Positions 7,694-16,136 of a stretch of 64,000 nt of DNA are shown here, one piece after another. Under the pieces are notes generated by a model. The model did no database searches and was not told the origin of the DNA. It worked only from the letters and a program-made list of their open reading frames with translations. Within the stretch, counting starts at the first letter, position 1. Each line of letters starts with the position of its first letter. Position numbers and translations under genes: made by a program. Origin of the DNA: Muribaculaceae bacterium (GTDB lineage: Bacteria > Bacteroidota > Bacteroidia > Bacteroidales > Muribaculaceae); NCBI GenBank assembly GCA_017451225.1, contig JAFSPZ010000016.1, positions 1 through 64,000 of the forward strand, read 5' to 3'.

Positions 7694-7712
7694 CTATTTG
7701 CCGATACAGAAG
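7694..7712 (-). repeat. Att-like direct repeat at the 3' end of mnmE
   Basis: CTATTTGCCGATACAGAAG covers the stop codon and last codons of mnmE and is the partner of the copy at 5857-5875. See the mobile-element entry for the interpretation. Confidence 0.65.
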
Positions 7713-9064
7713 TGGGCGAAGATTTCACCGAGGATATCATCGGTTGAGATTTCGCCGGTAATTTCACCCAGATAGTGCATGCCCTCGCGAATGTCCTGAC
7801 TCACGAGGTCTCCGCTTAGGCCAGTTGCTAAACCTTGGAGTGTGCGGTCGATGGCCTCACTAGCTCGCACTAAGGCGTGATAGTGGCGGGCGTTGGTAAC
7901 GATGACGGCATTCTCATCGTTAACCTGTGGCAAAGCTGCTGCTTCAATAATGTCTTGCTTGAGTTGTTCCACGCCAGTGCCTTCGCGTGCCGATATTTCG
8001 GCAATTTTAACATCAAGTTCCTTTAGTTTCTTGACGATAGCTTGTGTGTCGCTTGCGTCAATCTTATTGACTACGGCTATCACAGCTTTGTCCTGGCAAT
8101 GCTCTACAATTTGCTTGTGGAAGTTCTCGAGTTCGGCAATGGGAGCTGTGGCATCGACCACCCACAAGACGATGCGAGCCTCGTCCATCTTCTTGAACGA
8201 GCGCTCTATGCCCATGGACTCAATCACATCGTTCGACTCGCGAATACCAGCGGTGTCGATAAAGCGAAGCAGTGTGCCACCCATAACCACTGTGTCTTCA
8301 ATCACGTCACGAGTTGTGCCTTTAATGTCGCTTACAAGGGCACGATCATCACCCAATAGCGTGTTCAACAATGTGGACTTGCCTGCATTGGTAGGCCCAA
8401 CGATGGCTACAGGTAATCCGTTCTTGATTGCGTTTCCTGCCTGATAGGAGCCCGCGAGCGAATCAATTACTTTTTTGATACTAGTTGCAAGCGTAGTTAG
8501 TCGCTCACGGTCGGCAAAGGTCACGTCCTCCTCGCTGAAGTCGAGTTCCAATTCTATCAATGACACAAACTGCAGCAGTTGGGAACGCAGAGAGCTCAAC
8601 TGGCGACTGAAAGCGCCACGCATCTGGTTCATCGCCACATGGTGTGAGGCGCGCGATTGCGATGCTATGACGTCGGCTATTGCCTCGGCCTGTGACAAGT
8701 CGAGCTTGCCATTGGCAAAGGCGCGCTGCGTGAACTCTCCACCTGTTGCCGCACGGCAGCCTGCATCAATGAGTGTGCTGACAATCTGCTGCTGAATCCA
8801 CATCGAGCCGTGGCACGAGAGTTCGACAACATCTTCGCCAGTAAACGAGTTAGGGGCACGGAACAGCGTGAGCACGACCTCATCAAGTAGTTCGCTTTGA
8901 GAGTCAACAACGTGCCCGAGGTGAGCCGTGTGGCTCGCCATTTCGCTTAGCGGCTTACCTTGCCACCGCTGTTGCACTATGGCGAGGGCATCGTCACCGC
9001 TCACCCTGATTACCGCTATTCCTCCCATGCCATGGGGGGTAGATACTGCGCAAATTGTGTCCAT
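7694..9064 (-). CDS. mnmE: tRNA uridine-5-carboxymethylaminomethyl modification GTPase MnmE
   Basis: A full-length 456-residue MnmE (TrmE), which with MnmG modifies U34 of tRNAs reading split codon boxes. The N-terminal folate-binding domain starts DTICAVSTPHGMGGIAVIRVSG. The GTPase domain carries G1 GPTNAGKS at 223-230, the GTTRD switch at 249-253 and DTAGIRE at 270-276. The C-terminal FCIGK supplies the conserved Cys of the CxGK motif. It is the last gene of a minus-strand run and is 56 nt from the nuclease gene. Its 3' end is duplicated at 5857. Confidence 0.97.
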   Translation of the reverse strand: MDTICAVSTPHGMGGIAVIRVSGDDALAIVQQRWQGKPLSEMASHTAHLGHVVDSQSELLDEVVLTLFRAPNSFTGEDVVELSCHGSMWIQQQIVSTLIDAGCRAATGGEFTQRAFANGKLDLSQAEAIADVIASQSRASHHVAMNQMRGAFSRQLSSLRSQLLQFVSLIELELDFSEEDVTFADRERLTTLATSIKKVIDSLAGSYQAGNAIKNGLPVAIVGPTNAGKSTLLNTLLGDDRALVSDIKGTTRDVIEDTVVMGGTLLRFIDTAGIRESNDVIESMGIERSFKKMDEARIVLWVVDATAPIAELENFHKQIVEHCQDKAVIAVVNKIDASDTQAIVKKLKELDVKIAEISAREGTGVEQLKQDIIEAAALPQVNDENAVIVTNARHYHALVRASEAIDRTLQGLATGLSGDLVSQDIREGMHYLGEITGEISTDDILGEIFAHFCIGK

Positions 9065-9120
9065 TTATCTTAGTTCATTGTTTTTAGTTCATAGTTTTCC
9101 CAAGCATTCATACTTCACAA

Positions 9121-10065
9121 TTAGTTCCACTGGTTGAAGCTGCAGGTACTTTCTACTTGCCGCTCAACGTTATCGGGCAGTGAGCTGAAGAAATCATGAC
9201 CTGTGATGCGTTCAACGTCGTCAACCGAGCAGGCATGACGAGCGACGCCTCCCCCACCCTCGTGGTTGTCGTAGATAAAGCCTATTGCAAGGTTGCGGCT
9301 GGGGTCAAGCACAACCTTAAAGAATCCACTTGGTACTACGATATCATTATTCTTTCCAATGCGCTGACTGCTACCATTGAAAATAGGACCTGTAGCAACA
9401 ATTATCTTGCCATAATGCTTTGCCCAGTCATGAACCGTTAGCTCCAGTTTGTTCCAACTACCGCCATTCAGGTCGTGATCCTGAGGGCAGATATTTGTCA
9501 TCAAGAAACAGTCACTCATCGACTGACGACTCCATCGCATGTCATTGGCAGGGGCCATGTGGCCACGGTCGTAGCCGCTGCCCTTGTATTCATACCACTC
9601 GGGGCATCCGCTCACCGACGGGTCGGCATAAAACTTATAGTTGCGACGACGCTCAGAATTAGGTCCATTGGTGACGTCAATCATGTCGCTGGTGAGCACA
9701 TAGCTCACGCAATTGGGCACACGATAGGAAGGATTGAAATTCACTGTCATTGCAGTGTAAAGCTTTGTCACATTGCTATATTTCGAGTTCACCTTCACAT
9801 CGGTCAGTGCAGATGATTCAGAATTAACTGGCTTAACATTTCCATAACTATCAGGCGTGACATTTCCAGGTTTATTTTGTACAACGTTTCGAGACTTACT
9901 TGATTCAACGTTTCTATTGCCATGATAATTATTATCCACCCGCTCAACAGTGTTGCGGTTGTGTTTAGGTTTCTTGCGCTTGGCATCAACACTAAACGAC
10001 ACAATCAGGACAGTGGCTATTGCCACCAAGCACACAATTCCAAAATTTCCTAACTTTTTCATCAT
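9121..10065 (-). CDS. Secreted DNA/RNA non-specific endonuclease (DRGH)
   Basis: A 314-residue member of the NUC1/Serratia nuclease family. Residues 1-28 form a signal peptide, followed by a low-complexity Asn/Lys/Ser-rich linker to about residue 90. The active-site motif DRGH is at 166-169 within YDRGHMAPANDMRWS, and the metal-site region NICPQDHDLNGGSWNKLE follows at about 191-208. It should cleave single- and double-stranded DNA and RNA outside the cytoplasm, for defence or nutrient scavenging. It is 76 nt downstream of a paralogue with the same domain layout, suggesting tandem duplication. Confidence 0.9.
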   Translation of the reverse strand: MMKKLGNFGIVCLVAIATVLIVSFSVDAKRKKPKHNRNTVERVDNNYHGNRNVESSKSRNVVQNKPGNVTPDSYGNVKPVNSESSALTDVKVNSKYSNVTKLYTAMTVNFNPSYRVPNCVSYVLTSDMIDVTNGPNSERRRNYKFYADPSVSGCPEWYEYKGSGYDRGHMAPANDMRWSRQSMSDCFLMTNICPQDHDLNGGSWNKLELTVHDWAKHYGKIIVATGPIFNGSSQRIGKNNDIVVPSGFFKVVLDPSRNLAIGFIYDNHEGGGGVARHACSVDDVERITGHDFFSSLPDNVERQVESTCSFNQWN

Positions 10066-10141
10066 TTTCAGCTATCTTAAATTAATAACATTTGATTCAA
10101 AAGTGTGTGATAACAAAAAATGTGCCAAATTTAGTCACTGA

Positions 10142-10984
10142 TTAACGATTGAGCCACTGATGAACGTTGCTGGTAGACTCGATTGTGTTTTCCACATCGT
10201 CGGGAAGAACATTAAAGAAATTCATACCTGTGCGCTTTTCCACTTCATCCACACTCACAACATAGCTACTGAGTGAACCTCCACAAGGACGATTGGGGCA
10301 GATGAAAGCAATTGTCTTCATGGGAGAGGTGGATGGCGAAAGAATCACCTTAAAGAAAGCCTCAGGCACTGCAATATCCACATCTTGACCAATAGTTTTT
10401 GGATTCTTGCCCATAATTGGACCAGTAACAACAATGAGCGACTTGTCGCGTCGTGCCCATTCCCTTACCTTGATTTCAATATCGTTCCACACACCTCCAT
10501 TCAATGATGCGTCTTGAGGGCACACATTAGTCAAATAGAACGTTTCGTTCATTGCCTCATCACTCCATTTCATATCTCCTGCCGGAACCATGTGTCCACG
10601 CTCGTAACCCGAGTCGCGATAATCCCACCAGTTGGGACAGCCTGCCACGCTTTTGTCGCGTTCGAATTGGCCTCTTCTCTCGCCTTTCCCTCGTGCCTCG
10701 CTGGCAGTAATCTCATAGGTGACGCAATTGGGAATGTGCAGTTCCTTGTTGAAATGCGCAGTATATCCTTTGTATTTCACCACTCGGTCACTCGTCCCCC
10801 GGGGAAAGATTACCGACTCGTAGTTGTAATTGTCATTGGTGCCTTCCCAATCTAAGACCTTTGATTGCTCATCATCGGCCACATTATCACCGCCATTCTT
10901 AACATAAAGCACCACCAGCGCAGCCACCACCAGCACATAGGCAGCCCACTGTAGATATCGTTTTATCTGGTTCTTATTCACCAT
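10142..10984 (-). CDS. Membrane-anchored or secreted DNA/RNA non-specific endonuclease (ERGH variant)
   Basis: A 280-residue paralogue of the neighbouring nuclease. An N-terminal hydrophobic helix (about 11-28) with no obvious cleavage site suggests a signal anchor. The active-site motif is ERGH at 128-131 (YERGHMVPAGDMKWS), with Glu in place of the usual Asp. The metal-binding Asn/Glu region NVCPQDASLNGGVWNDIE is intact, and two cysteines flank the core as in the paralogue. A likely role is extracytoplasmic nucleic-acid hydrolysis. It is 101 nt downstream of the Sel1 gene. Confidence 0.88.
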   Translation of the reverse strand: MVNKNQIKRYLQWAAYVLVVAALVVLYVKNGGDNVADDEQSKVLDWEGTNDNYNYESVIFPRGTSDRVVKYKGYTAHFNKELHIPNCVTYEITASEARGKGERRGQFERDKSVAGCPNWWDYRDSGYERGHMVPAGDMKWSDEAMNETFYLTNVCPQDASLNGGVWNDIEIKVREWARRDKSLIVVTGPIMGKNPKTIGQDVDIAVPEAFFKVILSPSTSPMKTIAFICPNRPCGGSLSSYVVSVDEVEKRTGMNFFNVLPDDVENTIESTSNVHQWLNR

Positions 10985-11025
10985 TTTGCATTATAAATTA
11001 AGGAAAGGTGTTTTAAAAAAAGAAA

Positions 11026-11070
11026 AGGTGTTCCATACATTCCATGTTATACAGAATATATAGAACACCT
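11026..11070 (-). terminator. Terminator-like hairpin after the large Sel1 gene
   Basis: On the minus strand AGGTGTTC (11070-11063) pairs with GAACACCT (11033-11026) around a 29-nt loop and runs into a T-rich tract (TTTTCTTTTTTT). It would end transcription of the Sel1 gene before the nuclease gene, or attenuate it. Confidence 0.5.
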
Positions 11071-11085
11071 CATTATCAGTTTTTG

Positions 11086-13176
11086 TTAGAACTCAGTTTC
11101 ATCAAGCATGGATTTAAGAGGATTGTAATCCTCAGGAATACTTCTTAAACTAATAATGTATTTATCCATTTTTTCATCGCCCTTGAAAATTGGCTTCAAC
11201 GAGCCATCTTCATAGGCGAGAGCAAGCCTGCTTGCCACCTCGCGATAACCAGCAAAAGCCCATTGTTTCTCGGCCTGCTGATAGTAGTCTAAAGCTTTAT
11301 TCTGGTTATCATTGTCATAATAGATGTTACCAAGTTTGCAATTTGCCACACCAATTCCTTCTTTGGCAGCGGTTTCAAGCAACTTCATCGCCTGTTTCTC
11401 ATCTTTGGGAACAGGGTCTTCACCCACAAGCAGTATTGTACCAAGATAATAGCATGCTGCTGGATAGCATTTATATTTTTCATACACTTCTTTTTTCTTC
11501 CCGTTTTCTTCAACAACAGTTTTCTCCTTGTATTCGCCAATAAATTCCTCGAGTTGCGCGGCGGCCTGCTTGTAATTATTCATTTTCATGTTACAAGCAG
11601 CCTCCATAGTTTGACCATCGGCTTTAGAAGACTTTTTCACTTCCTTGAACAGCTTGATAGCTTCTTTATAATTCTCGTCACTGAACTCTTTCAATCCCTT
11701 GAGATAAACATAGAAGGGGTCTTTTTTCTCTTTAAGCTCAGCAATAAGACCATCATATTGGGCCGAATGTGAGCCACGTGCCACAAGCGACATCCAATGG
11801 GCGGCTTTATAATAATCGCGAAGCACGACATTTCCAGTTCCAGCGCCTGTGAGGTAGCAGTTGGCAAGAATCCATCTTGCTTGATTGCTTCCATTGCCTG
11901 CAGCATCAATTATTAATTCCAGCCCTTGGTCTTGACGATTTTTATCTTTATCGGCCAGATAAATTTCACCAAGTTTGGCTTTTGCCTCTCGATGATTTTT
12001 ACCAGCAGCTTCTTTTAGAACACCAATTGCAGCATCCTTATCCATATCAACTCCATCACCGTCATAGAGCATCAAGCCACGGAAATACAAAGCATTAAGA
12101 TTGCCTTTATTGGCTGCCATGTCAAAATAGCGGAAAGCCTTCTTGCGTGATTCGGCGGTAGCAGGATTCTGATTATAATATAACATAGCCACACTCATCA
12201 AGCTCTTCTCGTCGCCTTTCTGGGCAGCAAGCTCGGTATATTTTTTTGCTTGGGTTTTGTCTTTCTTCACTCCGCCCTTGCCTTTTTCATACACTTCGGC
12301 CATATAAAGCATTGCTTCAAGACTTCCTGCCGAAACAGCTTTGTCCAGATAGTCTAAAGCTTCTTGTTGCTGGGCTTTTGTGAGAGACTCCTGTTCAAGA
12401 TAGAATTTGCCCACGGCAATCTGCCCGTCCACATCACCTTTATCGGCTATGCGCTTCAAATACTCAAGGCTCTTTTCCAAATCAACCCCAACAATAGTCT
12501 TACCATTATCATCCACAACTCCATCACGATAGATATCGCTTAACAGCTGAAGGAAAAACGTTTCATCATCTTCAGCAAGAAGATTGAGAAGTTCCAATGC
12601 CGATTCATCACCCTTCTGAAGTGCAATCATATAATAGGTTCTAGCCTTGTCATGGTCAACTTTTTCAACACCATCGCCATAGTAATAGCAAGTTGCTATC
12701 ATCAATGTGGCCTGAGTGTTACCTCCATTGTGAGCTTTTTTGAACCATTTAAAAGCTTCTTTAAAATCTTTTTCTTCGCCAGTGTAGTAATACATGCCAA
12801 GCTCATAGGCTGCATCGGCATCACCATCTTTTGCTTTCAACTTAAGCTCAGCAACTGGATCGATCTTATCGACCAGCAGTTCTCCCGACTGATTCTTTTC
12901 TTTAATCATATCAAGGAGGCTCTTAGACTTGTTCTGGTTATTGCCGTTTTGAAGACCTTTAAGCATATTTTTCTTATCCACTTGAGGCTCTTCGACCTGT
13001 GCATCGGGTTGCTGGGGAACCGCAGGCTTAACCGCTTTTGGTTTAGGAGCTGGCGCCGGAACGTTTTTGCTCTTAGGCACTGTACTACTTTTCGGTCTAA
13101 ACTGTGCATTAACTGGCATCCACGCTGCAAGCAGCAAGAAAGCCACCACAATTGATAGAATATTGAATCTTTTCAT
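11086..13176 (-). CDS. Exported Sel1/TPR-like repeat protein
   Basis: A 696-residue exported protein. I start at ATG 13176 because it opens a signal peptide (MKRFNILSIVVAFLLLAAW to NAQ); an ATG eight codons upstream would precede this peptide. A Pro/Lys-rich segment (about 30-65) leads into many Sel1-type repeats with the AxYxLGxxYYxGxG pattern, for example DAAYELGMYYYTGEE. A central part (about 440-600) reads as more general TPR, and Sel1 repeats resume near the C-terminus (ANCKLGNIYYDN). Such solenoids bind partner proteins. It is flanked by a zinc-ribbon gene upstream and nucleases downstream on the same strand. Confidence 0.85.
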   Translation of the reverse strand: MKRFNILSIVVAFLLLAAWMPVNAQFRPKSSTVPKSKNVPAPAPKPKAVKPAVPQQPDAQVEEPQVDKKNMLKGLQNGNNQNKSKSLLDMIKEKNQSGELLVDKIDPVAELKLKAKDGDADAAYELGMYYYTGEEKDFKEAFKWFKKAHNGGNTQATLMIATCYYYGDGVEKVDHDKARTYYMIALQKGDESALELLNLLAEDDETFFLQLLSDIYRDGVVDDNGKTIVGVDLEKSLEYLKRIADKGDVDGQIAVGKFYLEQESLTKAQQQEALDYLDKAVSAGSLEAMLYMAEVYEKGKGGVKKDKTQAKKYTELAAQKGDEKSLMSVAMLYYNQNPATAESRKKAFRYFDMAANKGNLNALYFRGLMLYDGDGVDMDKDAAIGVLKEAAGKNHREAKAKLGEIYLADKDKNRQDQGLELIIDAAGNGSNQARWILANCYLTGAGTGNVVLRDYYKAAHWMSLVARGSHSAQYDGLIAELKEKKDPFYVYLKGLKEFSDENYKEAIKLFKEVKKSSKADGQTMEAACNMKMNNYKQAAAQLEEFIGEYKEKTVVEENGKKKEVYEKYKCYPAACYYLGTILLVGEDPVPKDEKQAMKLLETAAKEGIGVANCKLGNIYYDNDNQNKALDYYQQAEKQWAFAGYREVASRLALAYEDGSLKPIFKGDEKMDKYIISLRSIPEDYNPLKSMLDETEF

Positions 13177-13268
13177 TTTATATAAAATTTGTTTACTCAA
13201 TTTAATTTATATCATGTTTGTTCCATGAATCGAACAATTGATTAACACAGAACAAAGTCTGTTATTTT

Positions 13269-13691
13269 TCAACCTACTGGCGCATTGCTATCGGGATTTT
13301 CCACTGCTTTATAAAGAATCATGCTCTTGCAGTTATTGCATTTTGCAGTCAGCAGCTTTCCTGCTTGCTTAGGCAAGAGAACGATATCGTTGCCGCAGTC
13401 GGGGCAGATAGCCTTATAAGGCCTGAAGACAATCGCCCGGCGCCTGATGACATACACGCCGTCCTTCACTTTAAGTGGTTCACCAAGCACGGGTTCAACC
13501 AGTCGGGGTTTTACAAGCACATCATCCTTGGCCTTGGGCGTCAACCGAAGCTTGATTTGTGCATTGCAATGAGGACACGACAAAGCATAGTTGCCTAGCC
13601 TTGTGGGAGTTATTATCCTGAAATGCCCTCCACATGTTGCACACGTCAGTCGGAGCTGAGCAGGAGGATTACTGTTACTTGTTTTATCCAT
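13269..13691 (-). CDS. Small double zinc-ribbon protein
   Basis: This 140-residue protein contains two zinc-ribbon-like modules. The first has CATCGGHF with CPHC about 20 residues later (about 17-41); the second has CPDCG with CNNC about 20 residues later (about 93-117). No signal peptide or membrane helix is visible, so it should be cytoplasmic. I do not recognise a named family. It lies 33 nt after the His/Asp-rich membrane protein gene and 92 nt before the Sel1 gene, probably in the same transcript. Confidence 0.65.
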   Translation of the reverse strand: MDKTSNSNPPAQLRLTCATCGGHFRIITPTRLGNYALSCPHCNAQIKLRLTPKAKDDVLVKPRLVEPVLGEPLKVKDGVYVIRRRAIVFRPYKAICPDCGNDIVLLPKQAGKLLTAKCNNCKSMILYKAVENPDSNAPVG

Positions 13692-13724
13692 TATTTCAAG
13701 CTTTTTTCAACAATAACAAAGGAT

Positions 13725-14852
13725 TCAAGCATCAAGAGGTATATCGTCGACCGAGAAGGCGGCGCTGTGATCAGCCTCCATTCCCATGGCCGCGTCGGCA
13801 AAGTCGTGTGCGGTGTCTTGAACCTGAGCAGGAGCCTCGTGCATTTCGGGCGCTTGTTCAACAAAGTTTGACTCATGACTGTAATGTGACTCATGGGCAA
13901 CATGCGAGTGCACAGCAACTGGATTAATATCTTCCTCAACAACACTCACGCCTGTGATTTCCTGCACCGCAGCCACGTCCTGGTTATCATTGTCGTCAAC
14001 AATCTCAACATAGCTGTTGTTAATATCGTCATCGTCACCCAGCAACTGGGCAACCAACTCATCGTCTTCCTCGTTGAGGACGTGAGTCACTTCTATTTCC
14101 TCGTCAATTCCAGCAGTCACAATGTTGGGGTTTCTAAGTCCACCACCCATCATGCCACCTGACGAAGGCCGGTCAGCGACAGCTACAAGTTCGCCATTAT
14201 CGGTGTTGATAATATCACTACGAATCTCGTCGTTGTAGGCATAGTGATAATCATCGGGCCTTGGTGCCAAATACCCGCCGTCATCATGCAGCATTTCCTC
14301 AAAGTCACCAACGGTGTAGGCAAACCCATCATAGATGCTTCTTCCAACGGCACCAGTGCTTGGATCCACATAGGTGTCATAGATTCCTGAGCCTGGAGTG
14401 GATTCGGCAAAAGCCACATTATTGCCGTTCCCGTCCTGGAAAACCATTACCCGCATTCTGTTGCCATCGGCATCGGTGATGTATTGCCATCCCACGGGTT
14501 CAAGTCCACTGTCGGCTCCTGGGTCAATCTGGTCATTATTGGCAAGACCGCTGGGATCAACTGCTCCATTGCCGCCACCCATGCTGCCATCATTAACCAT
14601 TGTGACATTGCCTGAATGATGATGCAAGTGGCTTGAAGAGTGATGAGAGGACTCATCAGTATCGGGAATTAGCTCGGCGAGCAGTTCGTCAACATCGTCA
14701 TTGGCAATAGCATGATCATAAATCAAAACCGAGCCTAGCGAGGCCCCTACAACCGACGCTATTGCAGCTCCTGCGCCCAATGCCACGGTTGCAGTATTGT
14801 CATTTTTTTTGTTTTGAGGCGACACTTTGTTTACTGCTTTTTGCTTATCCAT
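13725..14852 (-). CDS. Unrecognised membrane-anchored His/Asp-rich protein
   Basis: This 375-residue protein matches no family I know. A basic N-terminus (1-19) is followed by a Gly/Ala-rich hydrophobic helix (about 22-45), consistent with a signal anchor. The rest is acidic and low in complexity: a His/Ser patch (SSHHSSSHLHHH, about 68-79), a Gly/Asn/Asp-rich part with GWQYITDADGNRMRVMVFQDG around 123-145, an acidic DDDDINN stretch, and a C-terminal His/Glu-rich tail (HSHVAHESHYSHES). The histidines and aspartates suggest divalent-metal binding, but that is inference. It lies 87 nt downstream of the caspase-like gene. Confidence 0.65.
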   Translation of the reverse strand: MDKQKAVNKVSPQNKKNDNTATVALGAGAAIASVVGASLGSVLIYDHAIANDDVDELLAELIPDTDESSHHSSSHLHHHSGNVTMVNDGSMGGGNGAVDPSGLANNDQIDPGADSGLEPVGWQYITDADGNRMRVMVFQDGNGNNVAFAESTPGSGIYDTYVDPSTGAVGRSIYDGFAYTVGDFEEMLHDDGGYLAPRPDDYHYAYNDEIRSDIINTDNGELVAVADRPSSGGMMGGGLRNPNIVTAGIDEEIEVTHVLNEEDDELVAQLLGDDDDINNSYVEIVDDNDNQDVAAVQEITGVSVVEEDINPVAVHSHVAHESHYSHESNFVEQAPEMHEAPAQVQDTAHDFADAAMGMEADHSAAFSVDDIPLDA

Positions 14853-14939
14853 TGTCTTTATTCTTTTTTGTCTCTTGAACTATTGTGACTTGATTAATAA
14901 TTTCTTGTTGGAACAGAGCTTTTCACTCTCTTCGCGCGT

Positions 14940-15713
14940 TTACCATCGTGCCAGGACAGTATTGTGTTCACTTGATGGACCAATCAGTTGTGGATGCTGA
15001 GTCTCTCCTCCAAGTTCGGCGCTACCGTTCATGCGGCCCACCACTTCACGATACACATACTGATATAGTTCCAACAAGGTAATCTTGCGGTCGGAATTAG
15101 TGTCGGACATTCCACGCAGTCCCTTGATGAGCGCCTGCCCAAAGACCGAGTGTTTCCAGTGCGCCATATTGATGCTCTTGGATGTCTCATCTGGGCGGCA
15201 CGACACCATAAAGGTTATTCCGCTCTTCACCATGCTGTTTTGCCAGTTGGGGTCGCTTGTAAGGCCTGATGTTACAGTGCCAGAATAACATGCCATCACA
15301 AAGATATAGATGTGCCTGGTCTTGCTTCTCGAAAGGATATCGATAATCTCGCGATACTCGATGAACTCACCGCCATAGGTCAACAGGTAACCCTTCTCTG
15401 AGCCATGTGTAGCAAAGAAGAGAACAATTCGGTCGTCTTTAGACTTGGTGGCAGCGACAATGTTGCGAATGCGGGAGAGAATGTTGGCGCGTGTTGCATA
15501 TTTGTTGGTCACCACACTAGCCTTGTAACCTTGCTTAGCGAGCACTTTCTTAAAGTCGATAGCATCGTTTTGTGCAGCTGTGATATCCTTGTAGTTGCGA
15601 GCGTTGCATTTCGATAATCCCATGCACAAGGCAAAAGAATTGGCCGCCGAAACGCCAGCGCTCATCACAAAAATCGAGATTACAAGAACGAGAAGTGCAG
15701 TAATTTTTTTCAT
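14940..15713 (-). CDS. Secreted caspase-like (C14) cysteine peptidase
   Basis: A 257-residue caspase-fold protein with a signal peptide (1-23, ending SAA). The catalytic histidine is His103 in FFATHG and the catalytic cysteine is Cys142 in VMACYSG, preceded by the hydrophobic strand HIYIFVM; this fits the p20 subunit of C14/metacaspase-type peptidases. A later segment SDTNSDRKITLLELYQYV resembles an EF-hand loop and could bind calcium. Export to the periplasm or surface is unusual for metacaspases and resembles Bacteroidales secreted C11/C14 peptidases. It is the first gene of the minus-strand cluster that runs to mnmE, with a promoter-like site upstream. Confidence 0.8.
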   Translation of the reverse strand: MKKITALLVLVISIFVMSAGVSAANSFALCMGLSKCNARNYKDITAAQNDAIDFKKVLAKQGYKASVVTNKYATRANILSRIRNIVAATKSKDDRIVLFFATHGSEKGYLLTYGGEFIEYREIIDILSRSKTRHIYIFVMACYSGTVTSGLTSDPNWQNSMVKSGITFMVSCRPDETSKSINMAHWKHSVFGQALIKGLRGMSDTNSDRKITLLELYQYVYREVVGRMNGSAELGGETQHPQLIGPSSEHNTVLARW

Positions 15714-15787
15714 TGTTTTAATGTCATCTTATGTTTTAAGTTCCATGTGCCATGTTTTGTTGTGCACGGTGTTCAAGAACCACATTG

Positions 15788-15820
15788 CAAAATTAAAACA
15801 AACTAATGCCCAAATGCAAA
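15788..15820 (-). promoter_or_regulatory. Putative promoter of the caspase-like gene
   Basis: On the minus strand TTTG (15820-15817), 21 nt, then TAATTTTG (15795-15788). The -7 box is exact; the spacing is 1-2 nt longer than ideal. The box is 74 nt before the ATG. Confidence 0.45.
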
Positions 15821-16076
15821 TTTCTTGTCACTTATTGGACGAAATAACAGCTTTTAATGATGAAATGTAGCGTTTGCCGTGGCCATACCACTCAATGCCA
15901 AAAATCAACTAACATAAATGAGTATAGCAACACTTAATGCACACATCAATGAAACCACAAAGATACATCTTTTTTATCACAACCACAAGCCCTATACTTA
16001 TATCAACAAACAAAAAATCAAAAAAACCGCAAAACTTTTTTAACAAACACGTTATATGAAAAATAAATGCACAAAA

Positions 16077-16108
16077 TTTGCCTGTGCGATAATTATTGAG
16101 TATTTTTG
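16077..16108 (+). promoter_or_regulatory. Promoter of the YARHG gene
   Basis: TTTG (16077-16080), 20 nt, TATTTTTG (16101-16108) is a full match to the Bacteroidota consensus, 28 nt before ATG 16137. It lies downstream of the ATG at 16056 and so rules that start out. Confidence 0.75.
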
Positions 16109-16136
16109 CAATATAATCACAAAAGGACGACTTGAC

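Larger units (their letters stand above)
5857..7712. mobile_element. Candidate small integrated element (or remnant) at the 3' end of mnmE
   Basis: About 1.84 kb lies between two near-identical 19-nt direct repeats of the mnmE 3' end. The interval contains one gene, the AAA+/DUF4143 ATPase, plus short tandem repeats on both sides of it. No integrase is present, so it is either a remnant of a larger island, a passenger mobilised in trans, or a gene captured between two att sites. The repeat relationship is seen directly; the mobile-element reading is inference from the SGI1 precedent. Confidence 0.45.
15714..16136. other. 423-nt divergent intergenic region
   Basis: This gap between the caspase-like gene (minus) and the YARHG gene (plus) holds two outward-facing promoter candidates (15788-15820 minus, 16077-16108 plus). 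I see no ORF with coding character, no RNA gene and no clear repeat in the middle part. Confidence 0.6.

Noticed and set aside
13725..14852. Metallothionein or dedicated metal chaperone
   Set aside because: There are many His and Asp residues but no cysteine clusters or known metal-binding signature, so only possible metal binding is noted.
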